A DNA stretch of 49,394 nucleotides from Oscillospiraceae bacterium (GCA_017516005.1 JAFWDU010000023.1:1-49394), one strand, 5' to 3'; counted from the first letter of the stretch, positions 39,081 to 48,867 are shown. Notes: a model not told the origin generated them from the sequence alone. Made by a program: numbers and translations.

Positions 39081-40718
39081 ATGTCAGATCACCTGATTCA
39101 GAACCCGATTCTTCCCGGTTTCTATCCCGATCCGTCTATCTGCCGTGTCGGCGAAGACTTTTATCTGATTACCTCTTCTTTTGAACTGTGTCCCGGCATT
39201 CCCATTTTCCACAGCAAGGATCTTGCCAACTGGGAGCAGATCGGCAATGTCATGACCCCGGAAAACGGTTTTGAAATGGAAGCCAGCAGCTACCGTGGCG
39301 GCGTCATGGCTCCTACCATCCGCTATCACAACGGCATTTTCTATGTGATTAACATGAATTTCTCACAGGGCGGCAACTTTATTGTAACAGCCACCGATCC
39401 CGCCGGCCCCTGGTCAGAGCCACACGTTCTTCCGGATGTCCCCGGCATCGACGGCTCCCTGTTCTTTGACGATGACGGAAAATGCTATGTAGTTTCTACC
39501 GGCGGTATTACCAATCCGGACGGCAAACAGGAGCGCGGCATCTGGGCGCAGGAGTTCGATATTGAGAACTTCCATACAATCGGCGAGAAGCACGACATCT
39601 GGAACTGTGCGCTCCATAACGCACCTTCTCCGGAAGCGCCGCATATCTACCGCAAGGACGGGTGGTATTATCTGCTCATCGGCGAAGGCGGAACTGAACA
39701 CTGGCATGCGGTAACCATTGCCCGAGCAAAGAATATCTTTGACTGGTACGAGGGCAACCCCGCCAATCCCATTATGACCCACCGCCAGTTCGGCTACACT
39801 GCGCCAATTGCCAATGTGGGCCACGCGGATATGGTGGATCTCCCCGATGGCAGCTGGTGGGCTGTCATGCTTGCCAGCCGCACCAATTCCGGACAGTACA
39901 AAAACATCGGACGGGAAACCTTTATCTGCCCGGTCCGCTGGGAGCGCGGCTGGCCTGTATTCTCACCGGAGAGCGGTAAGATCGACTGGACTTATCCCGC
40001 GCCCGCTTCCCTGCCCTGGACGCCCTACCCCAAAAAGCCAGCACTTGATGACTTTGATTCCGATAAGCTGGATTTCCACTGGGTCTTCTGGGGCCGTCCG
40101 TATCAGGACTTCTGGCGTCTTTCTGACGGAAAGCTTTATCTGAAATGCCTTGCCCGAACAGTGGATCGCGCACTCAAGCCCATGGGATTCCGCGGCGCCC
40201 CCACACTTCCCGCCCGGGATGACTGTGTCAGCACGGTTCTGCGCAGACAGCAGTCCTACTGCTTTGAGGCAGGTACAAAACTCTCCTTCCGTCCCAGCGG
40301 AAATGAAGCTGCCGGCTTCCTGCTTATGCAGACGTCCAACAATTCCTTCCGGGTGGAACTGATGCAGGAGGACGGCAAGACCTGGCTTCGTGCCGTGGAA
40401 GTCTCCAGCACTTCGGATCTTCCCCCGTTCCACCCGAACTACAAGCCTGTGACAAAGATTACCGAGCACGCCAGAGTTGCGTGGGATGCTGCAGATGTTG
40501 TCATTGTCCTGAAAGTCAACGGTCAGACCCATGACTTCTACTACGGTCCGGATGAAGCACATCTTAAGCCTCTTTATCTTGGCATGGACGCGCGTCATAT
40601 CAACACGGAAGTGGACGGCTGCATGGTTGGCACTGCACTCGGCATGTTTGCAACCGGTGGAGGCGTTGACAGTGAAAACGAAGCCGCCTTTGACTGGTTC
40701 TGTTACAGAGATTTATAA
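39081..40718 (+). CDS. GH43 beta-xylosidase / alpha-L-arabinofuranosidase
   Basis: A 545-aa inverting glycosidase without a signal peptide, so acting on imported oligosaccharides. The five-bladed propeller begins NPILPGFYPDPSICRVGEDFYLITSSFE; catalytic residues are the Asp in YPDPS (base), the Asp in PGIDGSLFFDDDG and the Glu in SPEAPHIYRKDG (acid). A C-terminal beta-sandwich (about 330-545) caps the site, as in XynB-type GH43 enzymes of this length. The ATG at 39081 follows AAAGGAG by 7 bases; the in-frame ATG two codons earlier is too close. Expected substrates are xylo-oligomers or arabinosyl side chains. Confidence 0.93.
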   Translation: MSDHLIQNPILPGFYPDPSICRVGEDFYLITSSFELCPGIPIFHSKDLANWEQIGNVMTPENGFEMEASSYRGGVMAPTIRYHNGIFYVINMNFSQGGNFIVTATDPAGPWSEPHVLPDVPGIDGSLFFDDDGKCYVVSTGGITNPDGKQERGIWAQEFDIENFHTIGEKHDIWNCALHNAPSPEAPHIYRKDGWYYLLIGEGGTEHWHAVTIARAKNIFDWYEGNPANPIMTHRQFGYTAPIANVGHADMVDLPDGSWWAVMLASRTNSGQYKNIGRETFICPVRWERGWPVFSPESGKIDWTYPAPASLPWTPYPKKPALDDFDSDKLDFHWVFWGRPYQDFWRLSDGKLYLKCLARTVDRALKPMGFRGAPTLPARDDCVSTVLRRQQSYCFEAGTKLSFRPSGNEAAGFLLMQTSNNSFRVELMQEDGKTWLRAVEVSSTSDLPPFHPNYKPVTKITEHARVAWDAADVVIVLKVNGQTHDFYYGPDEAHLKPLYLGMDARHINTEVDGCMVGTALGMFATGGGVDSENEAAFDWFCYRDL

Positions 40719-40721
40719 TCC

Positions 40722-40763
40722 GGATAAGGAAAAGCCACCTGAAAAGGTGGCTTTTCCTTATCC
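40722..40763. terminator. Bidirectional terminator between GH43 and araD
   Basis: GGATAAGGAAAAGCCACCT and its exact complement close on a GAAA loop, with T- and A-rich arms giving a U-tract on either strand. It ends on the araD stop codon. Confidence 0.88.
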
Positions 40764-41452
40764 TAATTCTGCCCATAATAGGCATTTTTCCCGTGCTTTC
40801 GAAGATAATGTCTGTCCAGAAGCGTCTGCTGCATCGGGCCAAGATCCGGCCGGAGCGCCATGGCATGGAACGCCATAAAAGCGACTTCTTCCATGACCAC
40901 CGCATTGTGGACCGCATTCAAAGGATCAGTGCCCCAGGCAAACGGGCCATGAGAGTACACCAGCACGCCGGGGATTTCGGCTGGATTCCGACCCGAGAAC
41001 GTCTCAATGATGACGTTTCCGGTTTCCTTCTCATATTCTCCCTGGATCTCCTTCGTTGTCATTGGCCGTGTACATGGGATTGCGCCGTAGAAATAGTCTC
41101 CATGTGTCGTGCCGAGTGCGGGAATCTCCCGTCCGGCCTGCGCAAAACTGGTTGCCCAGCGGGAATGTGTATGCACAATTCCTCCGCATTCCGGAAAAGC
41201 CTTGTAGAGTTCCACATGCGTTGCCGTGTCACTGGATGGTTTCCATTTTCCTTCGACCGTTCTGCCGTCCAGATCCACAACCACCATATCCTCTGCATGC
41301 ATGCACTCGTAGTCTACGCCGGAAGGTTTAATCACCACCAGCCCGCTGGCGCGGTCAATGCCGGATACATTTCCCCATGTGAAGGTGACGAGTCCATGCT
41401 TTGGAAGAAGAAGATTCGCTTCCAGTACCGTCTGCTTCAGTTCCTCAAGCAT
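40763..41452 (-). CDS. araD: L-ribulose-5-phosphate 4-epimerase
   Basis: A 229-aa class II aldolase-fold Zn enzyme converting L-ribulose 5-phosphate to D-xylulose 5-phosphate. Zn ligands are in [13 protein letters not shown] (HxH, near residue 95) and a third His near 170 in [33 protein letters not shown] and YGQN at the end are typical of AraD. The ATG at 41452 has GGAGG 7 bases upstream and overlaps the kinase stop codon as TGATG; the ORF could open one codon earlier with GTG. Last gene of the araC operon, ended by a strong hairpin. Confidence 0.96.
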   Translation of the reverse strand: MLEELKQTVLEANLLLPKHGLVTFTWGNVSGIDRASGLVVIKPSGVDYECMHAEDMVVVDLDGRTVEGKWKPSSDTATHVELYKAFPECGGIVHTHSRWATSFAQAGREIPALGTTHGDYFYGAIPCTRPMTTKEIQGEYEKETGNVIIETFSGRNPAEIPGVLVYSHGPFAWGTDPLNAVHNAVVMEEVAFMAFHAMALRPDLGPMQQTLLDRHYLRKHGKNAYYGQN

Positions 41453-43017
41453 CACAGCACCTCCGTTGCAAGTTTTTCCACTGAAAACGCTTTCTGATAT
41501 CTGGCAAGGAATTCATTGAATCCATCCACATCTTCCCTGTCCGCCATGAGAGTGGTTGTCTTTGCGTCCGCAAAGACTCTGTGATCCAGATAGTCCGGAA
41601 GGGTCTCTCCTTCCTCCCGCCACAGCATATAGGCGGCGAGCAGAGCCATGCCGTACGGTCCGCCTTCTCCGGCGGTTTCCATGACTGAAACAGGAGCTCC
41701 AACGGCAGCGGACAGGAAGCGCTGTCCGACTTCAGGTGTCTTGAAGAAGCCTCCGTGACCATAGAGCCGGTCAATGGCCACCTGTTCTGTCCGCGTCAGA
41801 ATATCCAGTCCGATCTTCAGGGTTGCCAGTGCGGAGAGCAGATGGGTCCGCATGAAATTCGCGAGAGTGAAGTGCGCATTGGGTGTACGGGCAAATACTG
41901 GACGCCCTTCGTCCAGATCCGTCACACCTTCTCCGGAAAAATAGTTGTAACTCAGAAGGCCTCCGCAGTCAGCATCCCCTTCCAGCGCAATCCGGAACAG
42001 TTTGGTAAACAGTTCTCCCCGATCCGCCTTGAAGCCCATCAGGTCACAAAATTCGGAAAAGATCGCAACCCAGGCATTGATGTCAGAGGTGCAGTTGTTG
42101 CAGTGAACCATGGCTACCGGCAGTCCGTCCGGCGTAGTAACCATATCAATCTCACGGTGAACTCCAAGGGGATGTTCCGTGACAATCATGGCAAAATCCG
42201 ATGTACCGGCCGAAACATTTCCCGTGCGTTTCCGAACGGAGTTCGTTGCCGTCATACCCGTGCCGGCATCTCCTTCACAGGGTGCAACCGGAATTCCAGG
42301 CTGCAGCGTGCCATCGGGATCCAGGAAACGCGCACCGGATAGTGACAGGGTACCGGCGTTGTCACCTGCGTTTCGCACTTTCGGAAGGATTCTCCGCAGA
42401 TCCGTGCCGGTTAAGGTCTGGAATTTCTGAATCATACCGGCATCATAGTCCAGTGTCTCGGAATCAATGGGGAACATACCGCTGGCTTCTCCGACACCCA
42501 TGACCTTCTCACCTGTAAGCTGCCAGTGGATATAACCTGCCAGGGTTGTAAGATAATCAATCTCACTGACGTGTGTCTCCCCGTTCAGCATCGCCTGATA
42601 CAGGTGGGCAATGCTCCAGCGCTGCGGAATGTTGAACTGGAAGAGCTCCGAGAGTTTTTCGGCCGCCTCGCCGGTGATGGTATTCCGCCAGGTGCGGAAT
42701 TCCGCCAGCTGCCGTCCTTCCCGGTCAAAGGGAAGATAGCCATGCATCATGGCAGAAACGCCAATCGCACCGACTGTTGTCAGTTCAGCCCCGAATTTCT
42801 CTTTCACATCGGCTTTCAGGCTGGCATAGCAGCTCTGAATGCCGGTGCGCACTGTCTCAAGGGAGTATGTCCAGATGCCGTCAATGAGCTGATTCTCCCA
42901 TTCAAAATCACCGGATGCGATCGGGATATGTTTTTCGTCAATGAGTACTGCTTTAATCCGGGTCGACCCCAGTTCGATACCCAGCGCAGTCTTGTTCAGA
43001 TTGATCATCACGTTCAC
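41452..43017 (-). CDS. FGGY-family ribulokinase-like kinase
   Basis: A 521-aa sugar kinase of the FGGY superfamily. The N-terminal ATPase fold begins [18 protein letters not shown]; further landmarks are [23 protein letters not shown] and the C-terminal [19 protein letters not shown] with [16 protein letters not shown]. Between an arabinose isomerase-type gene and araD it should phosphorylate L-ribulose, replacing classical AraB, from which it differs in length and motif detail. The start is probably GTG at 43017, overlapping the isomerase stop as GTGA; ATG at 43008 is the alternative. Neither has a good ribosome binding site, so translation is coupled. Confidence 0.9.
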   Translation of the reverse strand: MNVMINLNKTALGIELGSTRIKAVLIDEKHIPIASGDFEWENQLIDGIWTYSLETVRTGIQSCYASLKADVKEKFGAELTTVGAIGVSAMMHGYLPFDREGRQLAEFRTWRNTITGEAAEKLSELFQFNIPQRWSIAHLYQAMLNGETHVSEIDYLTTLAGYIHWQLTGEKVMGVGEASGMFPIDSETLDYDAGMIQKFQTLTGTDLRRILPKVRNAGDNAGTLSLSGARFLDPDGTLQPGIPVAPCEGDAGTGMTATNSVRKRTGNVSAGTSDFAMIVTEHPLGVHREIDMVTTPDGLPVAMVHCNNCTSDINAWVAIFSEFCDLMGFKADRGELFTKLFRIALEGDADCGGLLSYNYFSGEGVTDLDEGRPVFARTPNAHFTLANFMRTHLLSALATLKIGLDILTRTEQVAIDRLYGHGGFFKTPEVGQRFLSAAVGAPVSVMETAGEGGPYGMALLAAYMLWREEGETLPDYLDHRVFADAKTTTLMADREDVDGFNEFLARYQKAFSVEKLATEVL

Positions 43018-44492
43018 GCCCAGGGATTCTCTGTGGGATACGGCAGGCTCTTCGGCTGGTTATATCCGATATCAGCCACGCCGAGGAACTTCAGTGCGTC
43101 GAACAAAGCTTTTCCGTAATGGCCGAATGCGACTGCACCATGATGGGGGAAGCGCTTCTGAATCAGCACATGGCGGTAGAAGCGTCCCATTTCGGGGATG
43201 GCGAAAACACCGATGCCGCCGAAAGATCCGGTCGCAACGGGAAGCACTTCGCCTTCTGCGATATAAGAGCGCAGCACGCCCTCGCTGTCGCACTGTAGGC
43301 GGAAGAACGTGATTTCGCCGGGTGCAATATCGCCCTCCAGCGTGCCACGGGTAAAGTCGGGTTCGGAACCGGCCGGCTCAAGAAGGCGGTGCTGAATCAG
43401 CTGATACTTGACAGCGCGGTCTGCGCACATCTTGCAGCTGGGGGTATTACCGCAGTGGAAGCCCATGAATGTGTCGGTCAGAGAGTAGTTGTACTTGCCC
43501 TTGATCTGGGATTCCCACATGGAGGCAGGGACGGAGTTGTTGATATCCAGAATCGTTACTGCATCGCAGGACACACATGCACCAATATACTCGGAAAGCG
43601 CTCCGTAGATGTCGACCTCGCAGCTGACGGGAATGCCGCGGGCGGCCAGACGGGAGTTGACAAAGCAGGGCTCAAAACCGAACTGTTCCGGGAAAGCCGG
43701 CCAGCACTTGTCGGCGAAAGCGACATACTTGCGGGCGCCTTTATGCGTTTCGGCCCAGTCGAGCAGTGTCAGTTCAAACTGTGCCATGCGCGCAAGCAGG
43801 TCCGGGAAATAGCGGCCCTCGCCCATCTCGGATGCCATATCTGCGCAGACCTCCGGAATGCGGGGATCATCTGCATGCTGCTTGTAGGCGACCAGGAGAT
43901 CAAGTTCGGAATTCTCCTCAATTTCAATACCGAGTTCATAGAGTCCCTTGATGGGCGCGTTGCAGGCGAAGAAATCCTGCGGCCGGGGACCGAAGGTAAT
44001 GATCTTCAGGTTCTGAACGCCGATCACGGCACGGGCAACGGGAACAAAATCAGCGATCATTTTTGCAATCTCATCTGCCGTACCCACAGGGTAAGACGGA
44101 ATATAACCTCTGAGCTTGCGCATACCCAGATTGTAGGAGCAGTTCAGCATGCCGCAGTAGGCGTCGCCGCGTCCATTGATCAGGTCGCCGTCACCTTCGG
44201 CAGCAGCAACGAACATACAAGGGCCGTCGAAATATTTCGCAATCAGGGTCTCCGGAGTCTCAGGGCCAAAGTTTCCAAGGAAGACAACCAGTGCATTGCA
44301 GCCTGCATCGGTGACATCCTTCACCGCATTGAGCATATCCTGTTCGTTCTCCACGGTGACAGGGCTTACATAAAGTTCCCCGCTGTACGCTTTTGCTACC
44401 GCTGCGCGGCGCTGTTCGGACAGTGCGATGGGAAAACAGTCGCGGGATACGGCGATCAGGCCGAGCTTTACTTCTGGAATGTTGTTCAGCAT
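43014..44492 (-). CDS. L-fucose/L-arabinose isomerase family protein (probable L-arabinose isomerase)
   Basis: A 492-aa ketol isomerase of the FucI/AraA fold, but closer to the fucose isomerase-like branch than to classical AraA. Visible regions are the N-terminal [33 protein letters not shown] [17 protein letters not shown], the metal-site Glu residues in [20 protein letters not shown] and [12 protein letters not shown], and [13 protein letters not shown]. With a ribulokinase-like FGGY gene and araD directly downstream, L-arabinose to L-ribulose is the best assignment; D-arabinose or L-fucose are alternatives, but no fuculose aldolase is present. ATG at 44492 follows AGGAGG by 8 bases; the ATG two codons earlier is too close. 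Confidence 0.88.
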   Translation of the reverse strand: MLNNIPEVKLGLIAVSRDCFPIALSEQRRAAVAKAYSGELYVSPVTVENEQDMLNAVKDVTDAGCNALVVFLGNFGPETPETLIAKYFDGPCMFVAAAEGDGDLINGRGDAYCGMLNCSYNLGMRKLRGYIPSYPVGTADEIAKMIADFVPVARAVIGVQNLKIITFGPRPQDFFACNAPIKGLYELGIEIEENSELDLLVAYKQHADDPRIPEVCADMASEMGEGRYFPDLLARMAQFELTLLDWAETHKGARKYVAFADKCWPAFPEQFGFEPCFVNSRLAARGIPVSCEVDIYGALSEYIGACVSCDAVTILDINNSVPASMWESQIKGKYNYSLTDTFMGFHCGNTPSCKMCADRAVKYQLIQHRLLEPAGSEPDFTRGTLEGDIAPGEITFFRLQCDSEGVLRSYIAEGEVLPVATGSFGGIGVFAIPEMGRFYRHVLIQKRFPHHGAVAFGHYGKALFDALKFLGVADIGYNQPKSLPYPTENPWA

Positions 44493-44507
44493 TTTCATTT
44501 CCTCCTG

Positions 44508-45137
44508 TTATTCTTTGATGTCAATATTTATGCCGCGCAGACCAATGTGTGCGCCGTTTTTTGCTTCATTCGAATCCGGATGCGCCAGCAGCCACTTGTT
44601 CCGAGCAGTCATCCAGGTATCTTCTTCACATTTCGGCTCAAACTCAGGCCGCTCTGTATTTGTCCCCTTTGGCAGCACCACTGCCACACGGAAGCCATCC
44701 GCTTCCGGCACCTCACACGGCGCGTAGTGCAGGCTGTTGGCAAACACCTCAACCGGGACGCCGGCAGGAACACGGAAAGCGAGGACCTTATCTGTATTCA
44801 GTGTTCCATTCTCAATCTCTTCCCTTCTTGCGAGAAGGAGAATAAAATCCGTGGTTCCCAGATTCACCTCACTGTCCCGGTGGTACTCAAGACAGTTCAG
44901 TTTTGTATTGTGTCCCCAGCACATGCCCAGCTGAACCGGCATGCCGCCGTACGCTCTCTCCCGGAACTCCCGGAAAACTCCGCAGGCCTCCAGTTCGGCA
45001 ATTGCGGGACGATAATCCGTTCCATCCGCCGGCATGGGAATGTTCTTCATGGCAGCGATCAGTTCCGCGGTGTCATAGCCTTCCGCGACTTTCCCATAGA
45101 ACCGGAATTCCTCGTCATAGATCGAGTAGATTTTCAT
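44508..45137 (-). CDS. DUF4867 family protein
   Basis: A 209-aa protein of the DUF4867 family, cupin-like in look (HxH-type residues WGHNTKLNCLEYHRDSEVNLGTTDFIL near 75 and HYAPCEVPEADGFRVAVVLPKGTN near 137). Families like this sit in pentose and uronate operons and may be sugar isomerases or mutarotases, but no activity is proven. It overlaps xylB by 4 bases (ATGA) after AAGGAG and precedes the arabinose isomerase by 15 bases, so it is firmly within the pentose operon. Worth testing as a sugar mutarotase or epimerase. Confidence 0.85.
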   Translation of the reverse strand: MKIYSIYDEEFRFYGKVAEGYDTAELIAAMKNIPMPADGTDYRPAIAELEACGVFREFRERAYGGMPVQLGMCWGHNTKLNCLEYHRDSEVNLGTTDFILLLARREEIENGTLNTDKVLAFRVPAGVPVEVFANSLHYAPCEVPEADGFRVAVVLPKGTNTERPEFEPKCEEDTWMTARNKWLLAHPDSNEAKNGAHIGLRGINIDIKE

Positions 45138-46645
45138 TTCACTTCTCCTTCCTGCAGTCTTGGAAAAATATCTTTCAGCGCCGGATAGATCAGGCGGTAC
45201 TTCTGATAGCGCTCCTCATAGCGGGCGGCCAGTTCCGGAACCGGTTCAACCTTATCCGTGACACGCACAAGCGCATCCGCGCAGCTGCGTACATCCGGAT
45301 AAATTCCGCACCCCACCATGGCAAGCATTGCAGCACCGTATCCCGGTCCTTCTTCTGTTTGCGGGATATCGAGCCGGATATTCAGCACATTCGCAAGAAT
45401 CACACGCCAGAGGGCGCTTTTTGCACCGCCGCCGCAGATCATGGAATGATCCGGTGTGATACCAAGTCCCTTTGCAACCTCGAAGCTGTCACGAATGGCA
45501 AATGCCACACCCTCCAACACAGCCTGCAAGAGCTCAGATCGTTCCGTGTCCATGCTCATTCCGATGAAGCAGGCACGTGCATCCGTATCGTTGATTGGGC
45601 TTCTTTCCCCCATGAGATAGGGCAGGAAAAACACCCTGTTTCTGCCGAGATCCTCCAGATGGATGTCCTTCTGTTCCGCCGCGTAGTCTTTTGTATTCAG
45701 GATCTCATCACAAAACCATTTGTTGCAGCTGGCTGCAGACAGCATGCATCCCATCAGATGATAACCGCCGTCTGCGTGGGCAAAAGCATGCAGCGCATTG
45801 CCGGGATCCACACTGAAATACTCAGATGAGATGAATATCGTTCCGCTGGTTCCAAGAGAGATATTGCATCCGCCCTGGCCGACCACACCGGTTCCAACCG
45901 CAGCAGCGGCATTGTCCCCTGCTCCCGCTGTCACAATTACGTCAGAGCGCAACTGCAGTTCCTCAGCAACCTCAGGCTTTAAGGTGCCAATCACCTCATA
46001 GCTCTCAAAAATGTGCGGCATCTGATTTTCTGCAACCGAGCAGATTCGAAGCATATCCTGCGACCATGTGCGGTTTTTGACGTCAAAGAGCAGCATTCCG
46101 CTGGCATCCGAGCAGTCAGTGGCGTGGACACCGGTGAGCTGATAATTGATGTAGTCCTTGGGAAGCATGATCTTTCGGATTCTGGAAAACAGTTCCGGTT
46201 CATGCTTCTTCATCCAAAGCAGTTTGGGGGCAGTGAAACCCGCGAAGGCAATATTCGCTGTCAGCTCGGAAAGACGTGCTTTGCCAACTGCAGTGTTCAG
46301 CCACTCGGTCTCCTCTGAGGTACGGGCGTCATTCCAGAGAATGGCCGGCCGAATGACTCGATCCTGTACATCCAGCACCACAAGTCCATGCATCTGTCCG
46401 CCGCAGCTGATACCGCGGATCCTGCTCCGATCCACTTGTTCGGTGAGCTGCGCGATTCCGGTCCTGACGGCGTTCCACCAGTCTTCCGGTCTCTGCTCCG
46501 ACCAGCCGGATTGCGGAAATGACAGCGGATATTCTTTGGTAACAGTCTGAAGAATCCGGCCTGATCCATCGACCAGCAGGAGCTTCACTGCGGAAGTACC
46601 CAGATCAATTCCAATCAGATACTGATCCTGTTTGTCCATGATCAT
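45134..46645 (-). CDS. xylB: Xylulokinase
   Basis: A 503-aa FGGY kinase phosphorylating D-xylulose. It opens with YLIGIDLGTSAVKLLLVD, and has the XylB-specific GGQMHGLVVLD, WNDARTSEE, SLGTSGTIF and GGGAKSALWRVILANVL. The start at 46645 overlaps the AraC stop (ATGA) with GGGAGG just upstream; ATG at 46639 is possible. No xylose isomerase gene (xylA) is in the window, so D-xylulose must come from a distant xylA or another route. Product D-xylulose 5-phosphate is the same as that of araD, so both pathways meet at transketolase. Confidence 0.95.
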   Translation of the reverse strand: MIMDKQDQYLIGIDLGTSAVKLLLVDGSGRILQTVTKEYPLSFPQSGWSEQRPEDWWNAVRTGIAQLTEQVDRSRIRGISCGGQMHGLVVLDVQDRVIRPAILWNDARTSEETEWLNTAVGKARLSELTANIAFAGFTAPKLLWMKKHEPELFSRIRKIMLPKDYINYQLTGVHATDCSDASGMLLFDVKNRTWSQDMLRICSVAENQMPHIFESYEVIGTLKPEVAEELQLRSDVIVTAGAGDNAAAAVGTGVVGQGGCNISLGTSGTIFISSEYFSVDPGNALHAFAHADGGYHLMGCMLSAASCNKWFCDEILNTKDYAAEQKDIHLEDLGRNRVFFLPYLMGERSPINDTDARACFIGMSMDTERSELLQAVLEGVAFAIRDSFEVAKGLGITPDHSMICGGGAKSALWRVILANVLNIRLDIPQTEEGPGYGAAMLAMVGCGIYPDVRSCADALVRVTDKVEPVPELAARYEERYQKYRLIYPALKDIFPRLQEGEVK

Positions 46646-47580
46646 CGTGCCTCCCATCCTGGTGTCAGATCCCGCAGACAGCTCAGCGCTTCTTCGTCAG
46701 AATGAATATGCTCTACCGTCAGTCCGCCGCTGCTTGTCTGTCTGTCTCTGCCTTTTGTCTGACTCTTTCTGTATTCTTTCGGAGACATTCCCGTCTGCTG
46801 CAGGCAGACCTTGTTGAGATAGCGCCGATCCGAAAAGCCGCATTCTCCGCAGATTTCAACAATTGTCATGTCTGTGCTTTCCAGAAGCCGCCGTGCGTGC
46901 TCAAAGCGGGTCAGAGCCACATAATCCTGGAAGGACATATTCAGATGTTCCTGAACGAAGTGCGTCATATAGCTCTCAGAAAGGCGCTCCTGTTCTGCCA
47001 CCTGCCAGAGGAAGATTTTCTGCTGGTAGTTTTCCTGCACAAACTGCATGACCCGTTCCAGACGTCTTTGCACAACAGTCTCGCGCTGCGCCTGTTTGGA
47101 ACTGAGCAATGTCCAGTCTCCATCCCGCATCAGATGTTCAAACACCTGAGCCAGCAGCCGCATACACACCAGTTCATACAGTGGTTCCATAGAAAAGTAG
47201 GCAAGGCCGAGTTCAATTGCTGCCTTCCGAAGCGCGTTCAGCCGATCCGCTGACATCATATCCTTGATGGCATACGTCTGAAAGCGAAGACGTCCGATGG
47301 AAGGAAAATACCCGCGGAATACATCCGGCTGCATCTGAATAAACAGACACGTGCATATCTTTCCTTCCGTGTGGAATTCGTGCGTCTGCCACGGATTCAG
47401 GATAATCATCTCTCCCTGTATCACTGGTATCTGTTCTCCCAGGCAGGAGACGATCAGAGCGCCTGAAAGAACCAAAATCAGTTCAAATTCCCGGTGTGTA
47501 TGGGGCGTCCGGTAGGAGATGTCATCCACCAGAAGTTTGATTCCTCGAAGCTGATCGTGCTGGATAATCTCATATTCCAT
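46642..47580 (-). CDS. AraC-family regulator with cupin sensor domain
   Basis: A 312-aa transcription factor. The N-terminal cupin (RTPHTHREFELILVLSG, then IILNPWQTHEFHTEG) should bind a sugar or sugar phosphate. The C-terminal double HTH runs about residues 190-290 (LSESYMTHFVQEHLNMSFQDYV... IVEICGECGFSDRRYLNKVCLQQTGMSPKEYRKS). The ATG at 47580 follows GGAAGGAAG; the upstream open frame crosses the regulatory region. It is the first gene of a six-gene pentose operon and likely controls it and the neighbouring units through the repeated motif found upstream of each. Activator or repressor mode is not known. Confidence 0.92.
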   Translation of the reverse strand: MEYEIIQHDQLRGIKLLVDDISYRTPHTHREFELILVLSGALIVSCLGEQIPVIQGEMIILNPWQTHEFHTEGKICTCLFIQMQPDVFRGYFPSIGRLRFQTYAIKDMMSADRLNALRKAAIELGLAYFSMEPLYELVCMRLLAQVFEHLMRDGDWTLLSSKQAQRETVVQRRLERVMQFVQENYQQKIFLWQVAEQERLSESYMTHFVQEHLNMSFQDYVALTRFEHARRLLESTDMTIVEICGECGFSDRRYLNKVCLQQTGMSPKEYRKSQTKGRDRQTSSGGLTVEHIHSDEEALSCLRDLTPGWEAR

Positions 47581-47634
47581 GGCGTCACTTCCTTCCGTCA
47601 TGAGGCATATTTCGAAACATGTATGATGCGGAGA

Positions 47635-47671
47635 AGACAAATCTGCTGTGAAAGAAGACATATCCGCCGTA
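47635..47671 (+). promoter_or_regulatory. Motif pair A in the araC leader
   Basis: AGACAAATCTGCTGTG (from 47635) and AGACATATCCGCCGTA (from 47656) are direct repeats exactly 21 bases apart, two helical turns, as expected for an AraC-family dimer. Close to the araC start, suggesting autoregulation. Confidence 0.5.
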
Positions 47672-47750
47672 TTGCTTTGAATGGTATGGATATGAATGGG
47701 GAATTGAAAGTGTCTATTAAAAGAATACCAAAGAATCCTTAAGAAAAAAA

Positions 47751-47789
47751 GGACAATTCTGCTTTTATCCAAAAGATAATTCTGCTGTG
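47751..47789 (+). promoter_or_regulatory. Motif pair B upstream of the araC operon
   Basis: GGACAATTCTGCTTTT (from 47751) and AGATAATTCTGCTGTG (from 47774) are direct repeats 23 bases apart, sharing the core AATTCTGCT. They match the sites in front of the transketolase, GH43 and sugar-binding genes. Confidence 0.6.
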
Positions 47790-47899
47790 TGCTATAAAAA
47801 TACGTTTTTTGAGTTTGGACCTCTTCTGCAATTCAGTCAGACTTCTTCGCTTTGTCCTGCAGTCTGTCTTTTTGCGTCCGTCCCGCTCCCGAATATACT

Positions 47900-47949
47900 G
47901 AATCCTCCCGGAAGGAATCTGAACATTTCTCAGTTCTCCGGGAGAATTC
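47900..47949 (-). terminator. Hairpin downstream of the PAP2 gene
   Basis: GAATCCTCCCGGA (47900-47912) pairs with TCCGGGAGAATTC (47937-47949) with one wobble. The following minus-strand sequence is AT-rich but not a clean T-run, so termination is likely but not certain. Confidence 0.6.
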
Positions 47950-47961
47950 ATCTGCCTATCA

Positions 47962-48867
47962 TTATGCGTTTCTCTTCTCCAAACGGAATGCCAGCGGATA
48001 AACGCCCAGGAGCAGGAACGTCACCAGAGCATAACGCACCGCGCGTACCGCATGGGATGCAGCTGTTGCCCCATCCAGGAATTCTTCTGTGAACGGCATT
48101 TTCAAAACGCTGTTCAGGATGACAAACAGTCCGAGTCCGACAATGACACGGGCCGCACCCCACAGGACACTTCGTGTATTCTGAAAGCGGACAAACTTTT
48201 CCTCGAAAGGAACCGCCAGGAAGAAGCCGCCCATCATGCCGATGGATGTGAAATAATCCGCGCTCCTGCAGAAGAAGCAGCCGCAAAGTCCCATCAGGAA
48301 AAGAATCAGATGGAGCAGCCAGCGCCGCTTCACATGCCTCTGAAGCCAGCCAAGAAGCACCACTGTGACAGCTCCCAGAAGCCAGCCCGCGAGAACATCC
48401 GTTGGATAATGCACACCAAGAAGGACTCTGGAGATACCGACAAGAATTGGCAGCACAATCGCCAGGACCGTCAGGACCCGGCTTTTCCTGTATGCGCGGA
48501 GGCTTCCGTAGGCAGTCACGCTGTTCTGCGCATGGCCGCTTGGGAATGAATAACCCTGTGCACTGAGATCATAGATATCCGCATCTGCTTCAACCGGTTT
48601 TATACAGCGCACACTCTTGTGCTCCATATAAGGTCTTGAACGCAGCACCACATTCTTCAGCATGCAGTTGGACACAAGAGCGCCAAGCATATTTGTGCCG
48701 AAGAAAACGCCCCACTTTTTGTCATAGGTCCAGTAAAGAAATCCAAGCAATCCCACAAGGACGAGTTCTTCGCCAATCCATGTGAGGGAAGTCGCAATTC
48801 CGACTCCAATACCGCTCGCTCCAATCAGGTTCTGAAGGGATTCGATCAAGCGTACTTCCCAACTCAT
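47962..48867 (-). CDS. PAP2 superfamily membrane phosphatase
   Basis: About 301 aa, with eight or more hydrophobic helices. The three PAP2 motifs are present: KNVVLRSRP near residue 71, PSGH near 108, and SRVLLGVHYPTD near 145 (catalytic His). Such enzymes dephosphorylate lipid phosphates such as undecaprenyl pyrophosphate or phosphatidic acid at the membrane. The C-terminal third (about 170-301) is an extra membrane domain beyond the minimal BacA/PgpB-like core. Start at 48867 is 10 bases after AAGGAG; the ATG three codons earlier is only one base from it. A TnpB element end lies 38 bases upstream of the longer start. Confidence 0.9.
   Translation of the reverse strand: MSWEVRLIESLQNLIGASGIGVGIATSLTWIGEELVLVGLLGFLYWTYDKKWGVFFGTNMLGALVSNCMLKNVVLRSRPYMEHKSVRCIKPVEADADIYDLSAQGYSFPSGHAQNSVTAYGSLRAYRKSRVLTVLAIVLPILVGISRVLLGVHYPTDVLAGWLLGAVTVVLLGWLQRHVKRRWLLHLILFLMGLCGCFFCRSADYFTSIGMMGGFFLAVPFEEKFVRFQNTRSVLWGAARVIVGLGLFVILNSVLKMPFTEEFLDGATAASHAVRAVRYALVTFLLLGVYPLAFRLEKRNA

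Larger units (their letters stand above)
47581..47961. other. Regulatory leader of the araC operon and end of the PAP2 gene
   Basis: A 381-base gap without a gene. It holds four motif copies upstream of araC and the hairpin after the PAP2 gene. The promoter itself is not obvious; the AT-rich segment 47700-47750 is the likeliest place. Confidence 0.6.

Noticed and set aside
43389..45188. 599-codon open frame on the plus strand
   Set aside because: It is antisense to the arabinose isomerase and DUF4867 genes, has no ribosome binding site and no recognisable motif; it arises from codon bias on the other strand.
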